A stretch of 64,000 nucleotides of DNA, from the NCBI RefSeq assembly GCF_006912135.1, contig NZ_VIRS01000005.1, forward strand, positions 1 through 64,000. The letters run 5' to 3'. Shown in pieces: positions 1-7,323 of this stretch. How positions within the stretch are numbered: position 1 is the first letter of the stretch; every line of letters starts with the position of its first letter. The notes beneath the pieces were generated by a model. The model was not told the DNA's origin. It worked only from the letters and a program-made list of their open reading frames with translations, and did not search any database. The position numbers and the translations under genes were made by a program. The stretch comes from Cryptosporangium phraense (GTDB lineage Bacteria; Actinomycetota; Actinomycetes; Mycobacteriales; Cryptosporangiaceae).

Positions 1-755
1 GCGGCCAGGTCGTGGCCGACCGCGACCAGCAACCGGTCGCCGGCCGCCTCGCCGTGGTGGACGTTGAACGCACCGAAGTCGTCGAGATCCAGAAACGCGA
101 CGCTCAACGGCCGGTCGGAACGGGCGGCCCGGCCGGCCGCCGACTCCAGCGCCCGGTCGAACCCGCGCCGGTCGGGCAGGCCGGTGAGGTCGTCGGTCTC
201 GGCCCGTGCCGCCGCCCGGACCAGCCACCCGAGGATCACCCCGAGGATCGCGTTCTGCCCGGACATCGCGATCACCGCCGCCCACGGCATCGCGTCCCAC
301 TCGACCTTGCTCACGACCAGCGTCGCCGCGCAGAGCAGCTGCAGCGCCCAGGCCGCGGGCCAGGTGAAGAACGCGAACGCGAAGATCGTCACGAACGTGA
401 GCTGCGAGGCCAGCGCCATCGCGAGGATCTCGCCCCGCTCGGCCCGCACCCCGATGCCGATCACGCCGATCACCACCGCGGTCAGCGCGTAGTACACGGC
501 CGGCGGGATCCGGATCCCCCGCACCGCGACCACGCCCAGCCCGACCCCGAACAGGCTCGCCAGCAGCGCGAGCAGCAGCACCGGGGTCCGTCCCCGCTCC
601 CCCAGCACGAGCGCGCAGGCCACGCCGATCAGCCCGCCGACCAGGTACGAAGCACCGGCGATGGCCGCCATCGCCCGGCCGGTCGCGATCACCGGCCGCC
701 GGAATCCACGCAGCCGGAGCCACCCGCGCAGTGCCGAGAGCACGTCGGGTTTCAT
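1..755 (-). CDS. GGDEF-domain membrane protein (diguanylate cyclase-like), C-terminus outside window
   Basis: The gene starts at ATG 755 with GGAG 9-12 nt upstream and runs off the left edge. About 251 codons are visible. The N-terminal ~175 residues form several hydrophobic membrane segments (for example a run around LLLALLASLFGVGLGVVAV). They are followed by DDLTGLPDRRGFD and LDLDDFGAFN, the characteristic opening of a GGDEF domain. The family makes cyclic di-GMP from two GTP. The signature GG(D/E)EF loop lies beyond the window edge, so catalytic competence cannot be judged. The gene is divergent from the heat-shock regulator at 840. Confidence 0.85.
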   Translation of the reverse strand, partial: MKPDVLSALRGWLRLRGFRRPVIATGRAMAAIAGASYLVGGLIGVACALVLGERGRTPVLLLALLASLFGVGLGVVAVRGIRIPPAVYYALTAVVIGVIGIGVRAERGEILAMALASQLTFVTIFAFAFFTWPAAWALQLLCAATLVVSKVEWDAMPWAAVIAMSGQNAILGVILGWLVRAAARAETDDLTGLPDRRGFDRALESAAGRAARSDRPLSVAFLDLDDFGAFNVHHGEAAGDRLLVAVGHDLA

Positions 756-809
756 ACCCGCTCCATCGGCGGCTCCATCTCCGAGCGAAGTGTTCCGGTG
801 AGGGATGCT

Positions 810-828
810 TGTCATCGCAACGACGACG
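810..828 (+). promoter_or_regulatory. RheA-like operator upstream of the hsp18-type regulator
   Basis: TGTCATC-N5-GACGACG lies directly before the ribosome binding site of the gene at 840. The left half matches the half-site known for the Streptomyces RheA repressor (TGTCATC-N5-GATGACA); the right half matches 4 of 7. A nearly identical copy stands at 1844-1862 before hsp20. Because it abuts the RBS, with no -10 at the right distance downstream, it would act as a downstream roadblock or autoregulatory site here. This is inference from similarity and repetition. Confidence 0.5.
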
Positions 829-839
829 GAGGAGGAGCG

Positions 840-1817
840 GTGACGGAAGGTCCGCTGCGGGATCACTTCGGCGAGGGCGGAGCGCCGGAGTCCGCCGCGG
901 CGGACCTCGTCCGCCTCGTCCACGGACTCCTGCCTCATTCCGACGTCCTCCCTGCCGACGTTCCGGACGCCAGAGAGCCGGACGCTCCACCGGTGGACGC
1001 CCCGCCGAAGGGCGCGGTGGCGGCCGGCGCGGGAGCGGTGGGGGCTCGCTCGGAGGGCGCAGGATCAGCGGGCGCAGGAGCGGCCGGCGCGAAAGCGGCC
1101 CGCGCGGAAGCGGCCGGCCCGGAAGCGGCCGGCGCGGAAGCGGTGGGGGCTCGCCCGGAGGGCGCGGGATCAGCGGGCGCAGGAGCGGCGGGCGCGGGGG
1201 CGGCCGGCGCGGGGGCGGTGGGGGCTCGGTCGGAGGGCGCGGGCGGGGAGGCCGCCCGGGCAGGAGTGGACGCGGCGACCGTGTTGTCGGCGCTGGCGAC
1301 GCTGCGCGAGGTGCGGGCCGAGCTCGCCCGCTGGGAGCCGCTGCTCGTCGACGCGGCCCGAGCCCTGGGCGTGAGCTGGCACGACCTCGCACCGGCGCTG
1401 GGCGTCGCCAGCCGGCAGGCGGCCGAGCGGCGCTATCTGCGGTCCCGCCCGGCCCGGGACGACGAGTCCGGATCGACCCGCGACGAACGCGTCCGCAACG
1501 AGCGCGACCGGCGCGCCGAGGACCGGGCGGTCGTCGACTGGGCCCGCGCCCACGCCGCGACGCTGCGCCGGGTCGCGGCCCGGGCGGCCGACCTGCGCGG
1601 CCGGCCCGACCTCGACGAGCCGACCCGGCGCGCCGTCGAGGAGGTGCACGACACGCTCGGCGGCAACGACACGTCGGCGCTGATCGCCCCGCTCCGAGCC
1701 GTCCGGGAGTCGCTCGGCCCGAGCCATCCGGCGCTCGCGAAGTCTATCGACGACGTCATCGACCGCACGGATGAACTGCGCGGTGACACCCGACGTCGAC
1801 GATCCCAGGACCGATAA
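840..1817 (+). CDS. HSP18-type transcriptional regulator with expanded Ala/Gly linker
   Basis: Start is GTG 840, preceded by a GGAGGAGG ribosome binding site; 325 aa. Residues ~140-325 match the actinobacterial family found next to hsp18/hsp20 genes: an ARWEPLLVDAARALGVSW segment, then an HTH-like stretch containing LAPALGVASRQAAERRYL, then a charged RDERVRNERDRR helix. Residues ~55-140 are a degenerate Ala/Gly/Glu repeat encoded by ~15-nt units, probably a flexible linker produced by slippage. The adjacent hsp20 and shared operator-like boxes suggest it controls hsp20 and itself. The direction of regulation is inferred. Longer in-frame reading upstream is antisense to the GGDEF gene and is not used. 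Confidence 0.75.
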   Translation: MTEGPLRDHFGEGGAPESAAADLVRLVHGLLPHSDVLPADVPDAREPDAPPVDAPPKGAVAAGAGAVGARSEGAGSAGAGAAGAKAARAEAAGPEAAGAEAVGARPEGAGSAGAGAAGAGAAGAGAVGARSEGAGGEAARAGVDAATVLSALATLREVRAELARWEPLLVDAARALGVSWHDLAPALGVASRQAAERRYLRSRPARDDESGSTRDERVRNERDRRAEDRAVVDWARAHAATLRRVAARAADLRGRPDLDEPTRRAVEEVHDTLGGNDTSALIAPLRAVRESLGPSHPALAKSIDDVIDRTDELRGDTRRRRSQDR

Positions 1818-1871
1818 CGTCATCTTTCCGACGACCGGACGCTTGTCATCGGAACGACGACGGGCTATAAC
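1818..1871 (+). promoter_or_regulatory. hsp20 promoter with tandem RheA-like boxes
   Basis: A strong sigma70-type promoter is visible: TTGTCA at 1843-1848, a 17-nt spacer, and TATAAC at 1866-1871. A TGTCATC-N5-GACGACG box (1844-1862) covers the -35 element and spacer. A second related box, CGTCATC-N5-GACGACC, lies at 1818-1836, centred 26 bp upstream. This layout fits repression by a regulator that blocks RNA polymerase. The promoter reading is direct; the operator assignment rests on resemblance to the RheA site. Confidence 0.65.
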
Positions 1872-1916
1872 AGAGGTGCGCGTTGACGAATCGGACAACG
1901 AATCGAGGAGGTCGTC

Positions 1917-2342
1917 ATGTTGATGCGCACCGACCCGTTCCGGCAGCTCGACCAGCTCTTCGCCGGCGTACCGGGCACCTGGTCCAAGCCCGCCGTCATT
2001 CCGATGGACGCCTACCGGGTGGGCGACGAGTTCGTCGTCGACTTCGACCTTCCGGGCGTGACGCCCGACGCGGTCGAGCTGGACGTCGAGCGGAACGTAC
2101 TGACGGTCCGGGCCGAACGGCGGCCCACCGTGGAGCAGCCGGCCGAGATGCAGGTTCGTGAGCGTCCGCTGGGTGTGTTCACCCGGCAGCTGTTCCTGGG
2201 CGACGCGCTCGACACCGAACGCATCCGGGCGTCTTACGACAACGGGGTGCTGACGCTGCGCATCCCGGTGAGGGAGCAGGCGAAGCCGCGCCGGATCACG
2301 ATCTCGCCGGGCGAGACCGCCCGCAAACAGATCGACGCCTGA
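1917..2342 (+). CDS. Hsp20/alpha-crystallin family small heat shock protein
   Basis: The 141-aa product starts at ATG 1917 after GAGGAGG. It has the alpha-crystallin domain from ~residue 28: MDAYRVGDEFVVDFDLPGV, the core ...VELDVERNVLTVRAERR..., and the terminal NGVLTLRIPV element with its short I-x-I-type tail (RRITISPG). Small heat shock proteins hold unfolding proteins in oligomeric cytoplasmic complexes without using ATP. Length is normal for actinobacterial HSP18. It lies 99 nt after its probable regulator and has its own promoter. Confidence 0.93.
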   Translation: MLMRTDPFRQLDQLFAGVPGTWSKPAVIPMDAYRVGDEFVVDFDLPGVTPDAVELDVERNVLTVRAERRPTVEQPAEMQVRERPLGVFTRQLFLGDALDTERIRASYDNGVLTLRIPVREQAKPRRITISPGETARKQIDA

Positions 2343-2356
2343 CCGGGCCGGCAGCC

Positions 2357-2623
2357 ATGAGCGCTGTCCTCGAGGATGCGTTCGTCGCGCTGGTGACGGC
2401 GGATCCGGAGTTGGTCCGGGCGGAGTTCGAGGAACTGATCGCGGCCGGGTGGGGGTCAACCGATCCCCCGGACGCCAGGCCCCCGGATCAGCCCGGAGAC
2501 GCGAGCCGACCGCCGCCGGGGCCGGTTCTGTGGTGTGATGCGGGCCCGCCCGCACGGCCTCCGGGCCATGACCCGGAGAACGCCCCCGACCGCGAACGCT
2601 CCCCGCCCGAGCCCCGGGCCTGA
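2357..2623 (+). CDS. small hypothetical protein (only N-terminal part convincing)
   Basis: An ATG 15 nt after hsp20 opens an 88-aa frame. The first ~33 residues (MSAVLEDAFVALVTADPELV and onward) are an amphipathic, protein-like segment that recalls small conserved actinobacterial proteins. The rest is Pro/Asp/Arg-rich and looks like read-through of GC-rich spacer. It may be a truncated or frameshifted gene. No function can be assigned. Confidence 0.35.
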   Translation: MSAVLEDAFVALVTADPELVRAEFEELIAAGWGSTDPPDARPPDQPGDASRPPPGPVLWCDAGPPARPPGHDPENAPDRERSPPEPRA

Positions 2624-2660
2624 GGCCCCGGGCCCGAGCACGACCGACCGACCGACGACG

Positions 2661-2701
2661 ACGAATCGGGGCTACGCGACGCTCGCGTAGCCCCGATTCG
2701 T
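2661..2701. terminator. bidirectional hairpin terminator
   Basis: A perfect 19-bp inverted repeat (left arm 2661-2679, right arm 2683-2701) with a 3-nt CGC loop lies between the rightward hsp20 unit and the leftward aldo/keto reductase. It has no U-tract, as is usual for high-GC actinobacterial terminators. Its position between convergent units supports use in both directions. Confidence 0.8.
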
Positions 2702-2710
2702 TGCCGGGGC

Positions 2711-3661
2711 TTACTCCGGAATGCGGGCCGAGACCTCGTCCAGCGTGGCCCGCTCCTCGGCGTCGAGGTCGAGGGTCGCGGACGCGATCAGAGCAGGCAG
2801 CTGCTCCGGCGTCCGGGCGCTGGCGATCGGCGCGGCCACGTCCGGACGTCCCCGCAACCAGGCCAGCGCCACCGTCGCGATCTCGACCCCACGCGCGGAC
2901 GCGATCTTGTCGAGCTCGTCGACGACCGCGAGTCCCTCGTCGGAGAAGTACCGGGTCGCGAGCCGGCCGCGGATCGCACCCGCCTCCAGGTCGTCCTTCG
3001 TCCGGTACTTGCCGGTCAGGAACCCGCTGGCCAGCGCGAAGTACGGCACGACGGCGAGGCCCTCGGCGGCCGCGACCGGCGCCAGGTCCCGCTCGTAGGC
3101 GGCCCGGGCCACCAGGTTGTAGTTCGGCTGCAGCGCCACCGGCGCGTCGAAACCCTCGCGCCGGGCGATGCCGACCCACTCCCGGATCCGGTCGGCGCTG
3201 TAGTTCGAGATACCGACGGTCCGGACCTTGCCCGCCTTCACCAGCGCGTCGAAGGCCGCGACGGTGTCGGCCAGCGGCGTCTCCGGATCGTCGAAATGGG
3301 CGTAGTAGACGTCGATGTAGTCGGTCTTCAGGCGGGTCAGGGAGGCGTCGGCCGCGGCCGCGACGGTCGCCGGGGCGAGGCCCTTGAACTCCGGGTGGGC
3401 CGAGACCTTCGTGCCGAGCACGATCTCGGCGCGGTTCCCGCGGTCGGCCAGCCAGGACCCGAGCACGGTCTCGGACTCCCCGCCGGAGTTGCCGGGGATC
3501 CAGGCGGTGTAGCTGTCGGCGGTGTCGATGAAGTTCCCACCGGCCGCGACGTAGGCGTCGAGCACGTCGCGGGAGGTCGCCTCGTCGCTGGTCCAGCCGA
3601 AGGTGTTGCCGCCCAGGGCGAGCGGGAACACGTCGATGCCGCTGTTGCCGAGTTTTCCCAT
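2711..3661 (-). CDS. aldo/keto reductase
   Basis: This 316-aa (alpha/beta)8 oxidoreductase uses NAD(P)H to interconvert carbonyls and alcohols in the cytoplasm. The opening MGKLGNSGIDVFPLALGGNT and FIDTADSY carry the family Asp/Tyr, the Lys lies in VLGTKVS and the His in YYAHFDD, which gives the catalytic D-Y-K-H tetrad. VGISNYSA and the C-terminal cofactor-binding segment (IASARTPEQLPALIAS) are present. The stop lies 9 nt beyond the hairpin terminator. It starts 7 nt after the stop of the upstream LLM oxidoreductase gene, so the two form one operon. Substrate unknown. Confidence 0.93.
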   Translation of the reverse strand: MGKLGNSGIDVFPLALGGNTFGWTSDEATSRDVLDAYVAAGGNFIDTADSYTAWIPGNSGGESETVLGSWLADRGNRAEIVLGTKVSAHPEFKGLAPATVAAAADASLTRLKTDYIDVYYAHFDDPETPLADTVAAFDALVKAGKVRTVGISNYSADRIREWVGIARREGFDAPVALQPNYNLVARAAYERDLAPVAAAEGLAVVPYFALASGFLTGKYRTKDDLEAGAIRGRLATRYFSDEGLAVVDELDKIASARGVEIATVALAWLRGRPDVAAPIASARTPEQLPALIASATLDLDAEERATLDEVSARIPE

Positions 3662-3668
3662 TCCCCTA

Positions 3669-4688
3669 CTAGATCGGAGATGGTTGCTCGCGGCAATTCT
3701 TCAGCGCGGCGGCGAAGTCGGCGATCAGGTCGTCCGGCGCGGGGTAGCCGGGGAAGTACGCGCAGATCCGGTCGCAGTCGCCGAAGCGGCGGACGATCTC
3801 GGCCGCGACCTCGTCGGGCGTGCCGCAGACCGCGAGCGTGTCCACCATCTCGTCGGTGATCAGCGCGGGCATCGTCGCCCACTCGCCCCGCTTCGAGCGC
3901 GCGTTGAGCTCCGGCTGCAGGTCGCCCCAACCCTCGACGTCGAGCACCGGGCGGTAGGACGGGGTGGATCCGTAGAACGCGAGCAGCGACCGCACGTTAC
4001 GGGCCGCGGCCAGCTCCTCCGGCGTACGCCCGACGCCGACGATGACCTCCGCGGTCACCTCGAACGCGGTCCGGTCGCGCTCGCCGAGGCCGGAGCGGAT
4101 CGCCGGCCAGGTCCGCTCGCGCATGTGCCGGGCCGAGTTGAACGGCATCACGAGGATCCCGTCGGCCGCCTCCGCGGCCATCCGCGTCATCCGCGGCCCG
4201 AGGGCTCCCACCAGTACTTTGGGGACGCCGTGGGGGTTCGGGCCGGGGTCGAACGTCGGCGTGGTGAGCGTGTGGGTCGTGTACTCGCCGCGGAAGTTCA
4301 GCGGGGTGCCGTGCTGCCAGTGGTCGAGGATCGCCTTGGTCGCGAGGACCCACTCGCGCAGGTGCTCGACCGGATTGCCCCAGCGGGCGCCGTACCGCTT
4401 CTCGACGTGCGCGCGTACCTGCGAGCCCAGCCCCAGCCGGAACCGGCCGCCGGAGAGCAGGTGCAGGTCGTAGGCCGCGTGGGCGAGGTGCATCGGACTG
4501 CGCGGGAACGCGATCGCGACGTTGGTCATCAGGTCGAGCGTGCAGACCGGGGCGGCTGCTACCAGGGGGAAGAACGCGTCGTGGGAGTTCTCGAACGTGA
4601 AGACGCCGTCGACGCCGGCCGCTTCGAGCGCCCGGGCCCGCTCGGCCGCCTGCATGACCGAGTCCGAGAGCATGACGTCGAGCTTCAC
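3669..4688 (-). CDS. LLM-class (F420-dependent type) oxidoreductase
   Basis: The product has 339 aa from GTG 4688 (VKLDVMLSDS). This start is chosen because TATAAA lies 6 nt upstream and the longer frame has a non-protein-like Pro/Arg extension. The protein shows the luciferase-like TIM-barrel pattern: AAGVDGVFTFENSHDAFFPL, SGGRFRLGLGSQVRAHVEKR and a late LVGALGPRMTRMAAEAADG. The family transfers hydride with F420 or FMN. It resembles the actinobacterial subgroup annotated as TIGR03617-type F420 enzymes; cofactor choice is inferred. It is co-transcribed with the aldo/keto reductase. Confidence 0.88.
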   Translation of the reverse strand: MKLDVMLSDSVMQAAERARALEAAGVDGVFTFENSHDAFFPLVAAAPVCTLDLMTNVAIAFPRSPMHLAHAAYDLHLLSGGRFRLGLGSQVRAHVEKRYGARWGNPVEHLREWVLATKAILDHWQHGTPLNFRGEYTTHTLTTPTFDPGPNPHGVPKVLVGALGPRMTRMAAEAADGILVMPFNSARHMRERTWPAIRSGLGERDRTAFEVTAEVIVGVGRTPEELAAARNVRSLLAFYGSTPSYRPVLDVEGWGDLQPELNARSKRGEWATMPALITDEMVDTLAVCGTPDEVAAEIVRRFGDCDRICAYFPGYPAPDDLIADFAAALKNCREQPSPI

Positions 4689-5372
4689 GCATACTTTATA
4701 AACCGACGGGTGGGGGTGCTGGCTGGGTTCGGCGACAGAGGCCCGAACACCCGTCCGGGCGGCGCGGTTCGGCGCGGGTTCGGCGCGCGGCTTCTGCCCA
4801 CTCGACGGGCCGCCCATGGTCGATGCGGCGGGCGGCCGACCCGAGCCGGACGGTGGTCGATCCACTGCGGACAGCCGGAGCGGACCTCCGCTCAGCGCGG
4901 TTCCATCATTTCGGGAGCGCGCCGGAGATCGCGGCGGACCCACGTCGACGGAGGAACCTGACTGCGCGGCCGGGTTGATTCCACCGGGCCTTCTCGACCA
5001 CGGCCACCAGGCCCTCGCGACCGCGGCCGCCGGGCCCTCGCGACCGCGGCCGCCGGGCCCTCGCGACCGCGGCCGCCGGGCCCTCGCCGCTCGCCGCCGG
5101 CGGGCCTTCGCCGGTCGCGCTCGACGGCCGATCGCCTCGGGAAGTGGCCGGTGTTGTGCGCGGCCCGCGCTGGGCGATCAGCGCTTGCGTTGCGGGGCGC
5201 GGACCTCCGCCGGATCCCGGGCCCCCCTCCACCGCCGGGACGGCCGCTCCGGCCGGGCTTCAGGCGCTGGAGTCGTTGGCCGCCGGTCGAGGTGCTGCGC
5301 ACCCCCGGGTGAACCGACACGGCGATGTCCGGCGCGGCCCGACCGAACGCCCGCACCCGCGGTGGCGCCGGC
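4689..5372. repeat. long intergenic spacer with 23-bp minisatellite
   Basis: This 684-bp gap contains no convincing gene. Positions 4989-5096 are a tandem array with a 23-bp period: one degenerate unit (18/23 identity), three near-perfect units beginning CCCTCGCGACCGCGG at 5012, 5035 and 5058, and a partial unit at 5081. The period is not a multiple of three, so a coding origin is unlikely. The reading frames through it are repeat-derived. Confidence 0.7.
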
Positions 5373-5966
5373 TCACTTGGCCAGGGCGGCCTGGAACACG
5401 ATCACGTCGGAGAAGTTCGTTCCGTCGACCTGGTACGCGTAGCAGCCGGGGCCGCTCACCATCGTCGTGGCCGGGAAGTCGTTGTCCTTTTCGGTCAGTA
5501 CGAAGCGGTATCCACCGGCCACGTGCTCGGCCATGTCGAAGAGCTTGGCGAACGCGGTGCCCGCGCCGTCGATCCGGGCCGCCCGCACCAGCAGCGGCCC
5601 GGTGTAGCCGACGCCCAGCCAGCGCACCTTCTTGCTGTAGGTGCCGTCCGGGTTCTTGTCTTCGGGAGTCAGGGTGAGCGTCGCGCCGGCGCCGTCGAAG
5701 TAGTACGCGATCGGGGCCACCGGCCCGCGGCCGAGGACCTTCTGGCCGTCGTCGTAGGCGATCGAGCTCTTCACCGCGCGTTCGCCGGTCATCGGGCAGG
5801 GCGCACCCTGGGCCACCGTCGGCAGATGCAAAGCCGGAACCTGCGCCGACGCCGACGCCGACGCCGAGGGCGACGGGGCCGGCGGCGCGGGTTTCGGGTC
5901 GCTCGAGCAGGCGGCGACGACGAAAAGCAACCCGCTGAGCAGCACGACCCCGACCCGACTCCTCAT
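5373..5966 (-). CDS. secreted lipoprotein of unknown function
   Basis: The 197-aa protein starts at ATG 5966 (MRSRVG). A lipoprotein signal peptide ends in LLFVVAAC with the lipobox Cys at ~20, followed by a Pro/Ala/Ser-rich tether. The mature domain has several Cys residues (PCPMTGE and GPGCYAY), a possible disulphide. No recognisable family beyond extracytoplasmic lipoprotein. An upstream in-frame ATG at 6002 would place residues before the signal peptide and is not preferred. Confidence 0.8.
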   Translation of the reverse strand: MRSRVGVVLLSGLLFVVAACSSDPKPAPPAPSPSASASASAQVPALHLPTVAQGAPCPMTGERAVKSSIAYDDGQKVLGRGPVAPIAYYFDGAGATLTLTPEDKNPDGTYSKKVRWLGVGYTGPLLVRAARIDGAGTAFAKLFDMAEHVAGGYRFVLTEKDNDFPATTMVSGPGCYAYQVDGTNFSDVIVFQAALAK

Positions 5967-6046
5967 TTCTCCATTATCGACCCTGTGTCCAGGGTCACAC
6001 AACGCCAGCCGGCTTCCTGTTCGTACATGTGATCGAAGAAATGTCG

Positions 6047-6052
6047 TACAGT
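6047..6052 (+). promoter_or_regulatory. -10 element of lexA-like gene, leaderless layout
   Basis: TACAGT ends 6 nt before ATG 6059, so transcription probably begins at or next to the start codon. TCGTACA occurs twice just upstream (6021-6027 and 6044-6050), and an imperfect dyad TTCG-N10-CGAA spans 6020-6037. A canonical actinobacterial SOS box (CGAAC-N4-GTTCG) is not seen. Confidence 0.5.
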
Positions 6053-6058
6053 CGTGGT

Positions 6059-6817
6059 ATGGCGACCGAGTTGAGCCCGCGGCAGCGGCAGATCCTCACC
6101 GTGGTCCGGCGATCGACCCGGCAGCGCGGCTATCCGCCGTCGATCCGGGAGATCTGCGCCGAGGTCGGCCTGACCTCGACGTCGTCCGTCGCCCGGCAGC
6201 TCGCGATCCTGGAGGATCGCGGCCTCCTCTCCCGCGGCAACCGCGCAGCGCGCGCCCTCGACGCCCGCCAGCCCAACGACCGGCACGACGCCCGACCCAC
6301 CGACCGGCACGAGGACCGGCCCACCGACCGGTCCGCCCATCGGTCCACCGACCGGCCTGCCGGCCGGCCCGCCCAGCACCCGACCAGCTCCGCCCACGCC
6401 GGCCCCGACAACGAAACCGCCCGCGACACCGGCAATGACGCCAGCACCACGGTCCCCCTCCTGGGCGCCATCGCCGCGGGCGCCCCCATCCCCGCCTCCG
6501 AGGACTTCGAAGAGAACTTCACGTTGCCGACGAGCCTGGTCGGGCACGGCGAACTGTTCGCCCTCCGAATCCGCGGCGACTCGATGATCGACGCGGCGAT
6601 CTGCGACGGGGACATCGTCGTCGTACGGCGCCAGGCGACGGCCGAGAGCGGCGAGATCGTCGCCGCGATGCTCGACGGCGAGGCGACCGTGAAGGTGCTC
6701 GACCTCACCCCCGAGCACGTCCGGTTACTCCCACGCAACGAGCACTACGAACCGATTCCGGCCGACGACGCCGAGATCCTCGGCCGCGTCGTGAGCGTCC
6801 TCCGGCGGCTCTCTTGA
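6059..6817 (+). CDS. lexA: LexA-family repressor/autopeptidase with long Asp/Arg/Pro-rich linker
   Basis: The 252-aa product starts at ATG 6059. An N-terminal winged HTH covers residues ~5-68 (RQRGYPPSIREICAEVGLTS then TSSVARQLAILEDRG). A C-terminal S24 peptidase has cleavage site Ala140-Gly141 (GAIAAGAP), nucleophile Ser175 (RGDSMID) and general base Lys212 (EATVKVL). The family represses SOS genes and self-cleaves with RecA. Residues ~70-130 are an expanded low-complexity linker (TDRHDARPTDRHEDRPTDR type) longer than usual. No classic SOS box is seen upstream and the neighbours are not SOS genes, so it may be a paralogue rather than the main LexA. Confidence 0.88.
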   Translation: MATELSPRQRQILTVVRRSTRQRGYPPSIREICAEVGLTSTSSVARQLAILEDRGLLSRGNRAARALDARQPNDRHDARPTDRHEDRPTDRSAHRSTDRPAGRPAQHPTSSAHAGPDNETARDTGNDASTTVPLLGAIAAGAPIPASEDFEENFTLPTSLVGHGELFALRIRGDSMIDAAICDGDIVVVRRQATAESGEIVAAMLDGEATVKVLDLTPEHVRLLPRNEHYEPIPADDAEILGRVVSVLRRLS

Positions 6818-6842
6818 CTATGTAGGTCGTCATACATAGTGT
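6814..6842 (+). promoter_or_regulatory. tautomerase promoter overlapping TetR-type palindrome
   Basis: TTGACT (6814-6819), a 17-nt spacer and TAGTGT (6837-6842) place the -10 six nt before ATG 6849, a leaderless layout. The spacer carries TATGTAGGTCGTCATA (6819-6834), embedded in a perfect 8-bp inverted repeat (6817-6824 with 6833-6840). A variant of the same palindrome lies in the TetR/methyltransferase intergenic region, so the TetR protein at 7324 probably binds both. Confidence 0.6.
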
Positions 6843-6848
6843 CGCGGC

Positions 6849-7280
6849 ATGCCGATGATCGACGTGTACGCAACCGCGGGGACGTTCACCGACCCGCACG
6901 GACTGGCCCGGTCGCTGGCCGACGCGGTGATGGCGGTGGAGCAGGTGCCCGACATCGCGATGTTCCGGAAGAACACCGCGGCGTTCGTCCACGAGCTCCC
7001 GTCCGGCGCGATCTCGAACGTCGACGGCGACCGCGACTACGTCCGCGTCCAAGTACTGACGAACGCGGGCGCGCTCGACCGCGGGAAGCAGATCGAGGTG
7101 GTGCGGCAGCTGACCGACCTGATCGCGGAGGCCGGCGTGCCGGCCGAGCGCGTCTGGGTGCTGCTGACCGAGGCGCCGGAAGGCGGCTGGGGCCTCGAGG
7201 GACACGCGCACACGAACGCGGAGCTCGTGGCCGCAGCCCGCGCCGAGCTGTCCGCCCACCGCGCGGACGCAGGCCGGTGA
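6849..7280 (+). CDS. tautomerase-superfamily protein
   Basis: The 143-aa protein starts MPMIDVYATAGTF. Removal of Met exposes Pro1, the catalytic base of the 4-oxalocrotonate tautomerase/MIF superfamily. Conserved blocks NTAAFVHELP and VRVQVLTNAGALDRGKQ and the closing WVLLTEAPEGGWGLEGHAHT match a ~140-aa actinobacterial subfamily (two beta-alpha-beta units). Substrate unknown. The adjacent TetR gene and shared palindrome suggest induction by a reactive small molecule. Its last 11 codons lie in a duplicated segment. Confidence 0.85.
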   Translation: MPMIDVYATAGTFTDPHGLARSLADAVMAVEQVPDIAMFRKNTAAFVHELPSGAISNVDGDRDYVRVQVLTNAGALDRGKQIEVVRQLTDLIAEAGVPAERVWVLLTEAPEGGWGLEGHAHTNAELVAAARAELSAHRADAGR

Positions 7281-7313
7281 CCGAGCTGTCCGCCCACCGC
7301 GCGGACGCAGGCC
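7243..7313 (+). repeat. tandem duplication at the 3' end of the tautomerase gene
   Basis: Two identical 33-nt copies (7243-7275 and 7281-7313), period 38, begin CCGAGCTGTCCGCC. The first encodes the tautomerase C-terminus; the second is noncoding and sits between the convergent tautomerase and TetR stops. It looks like a recent slippage duplication. Confidence 0.85.
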
Positions 7314-7323
7314 AGAAACTGAG

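Noticed and set aside
2590-2640. GC-rich hairpin near the end of the small ORF
   Set aside because: Arms are imperfect, and the much stronger 2661-2701 hairpin explains termination.
1170-3179. Long leftward open frame across the heat-shock region and reductase gene
   Set aside because: Antisense to hsp20 and its regulator and out of frame with the reductase; Arg/Gly-rich, protein-unlike composition from GC-biased DNA.
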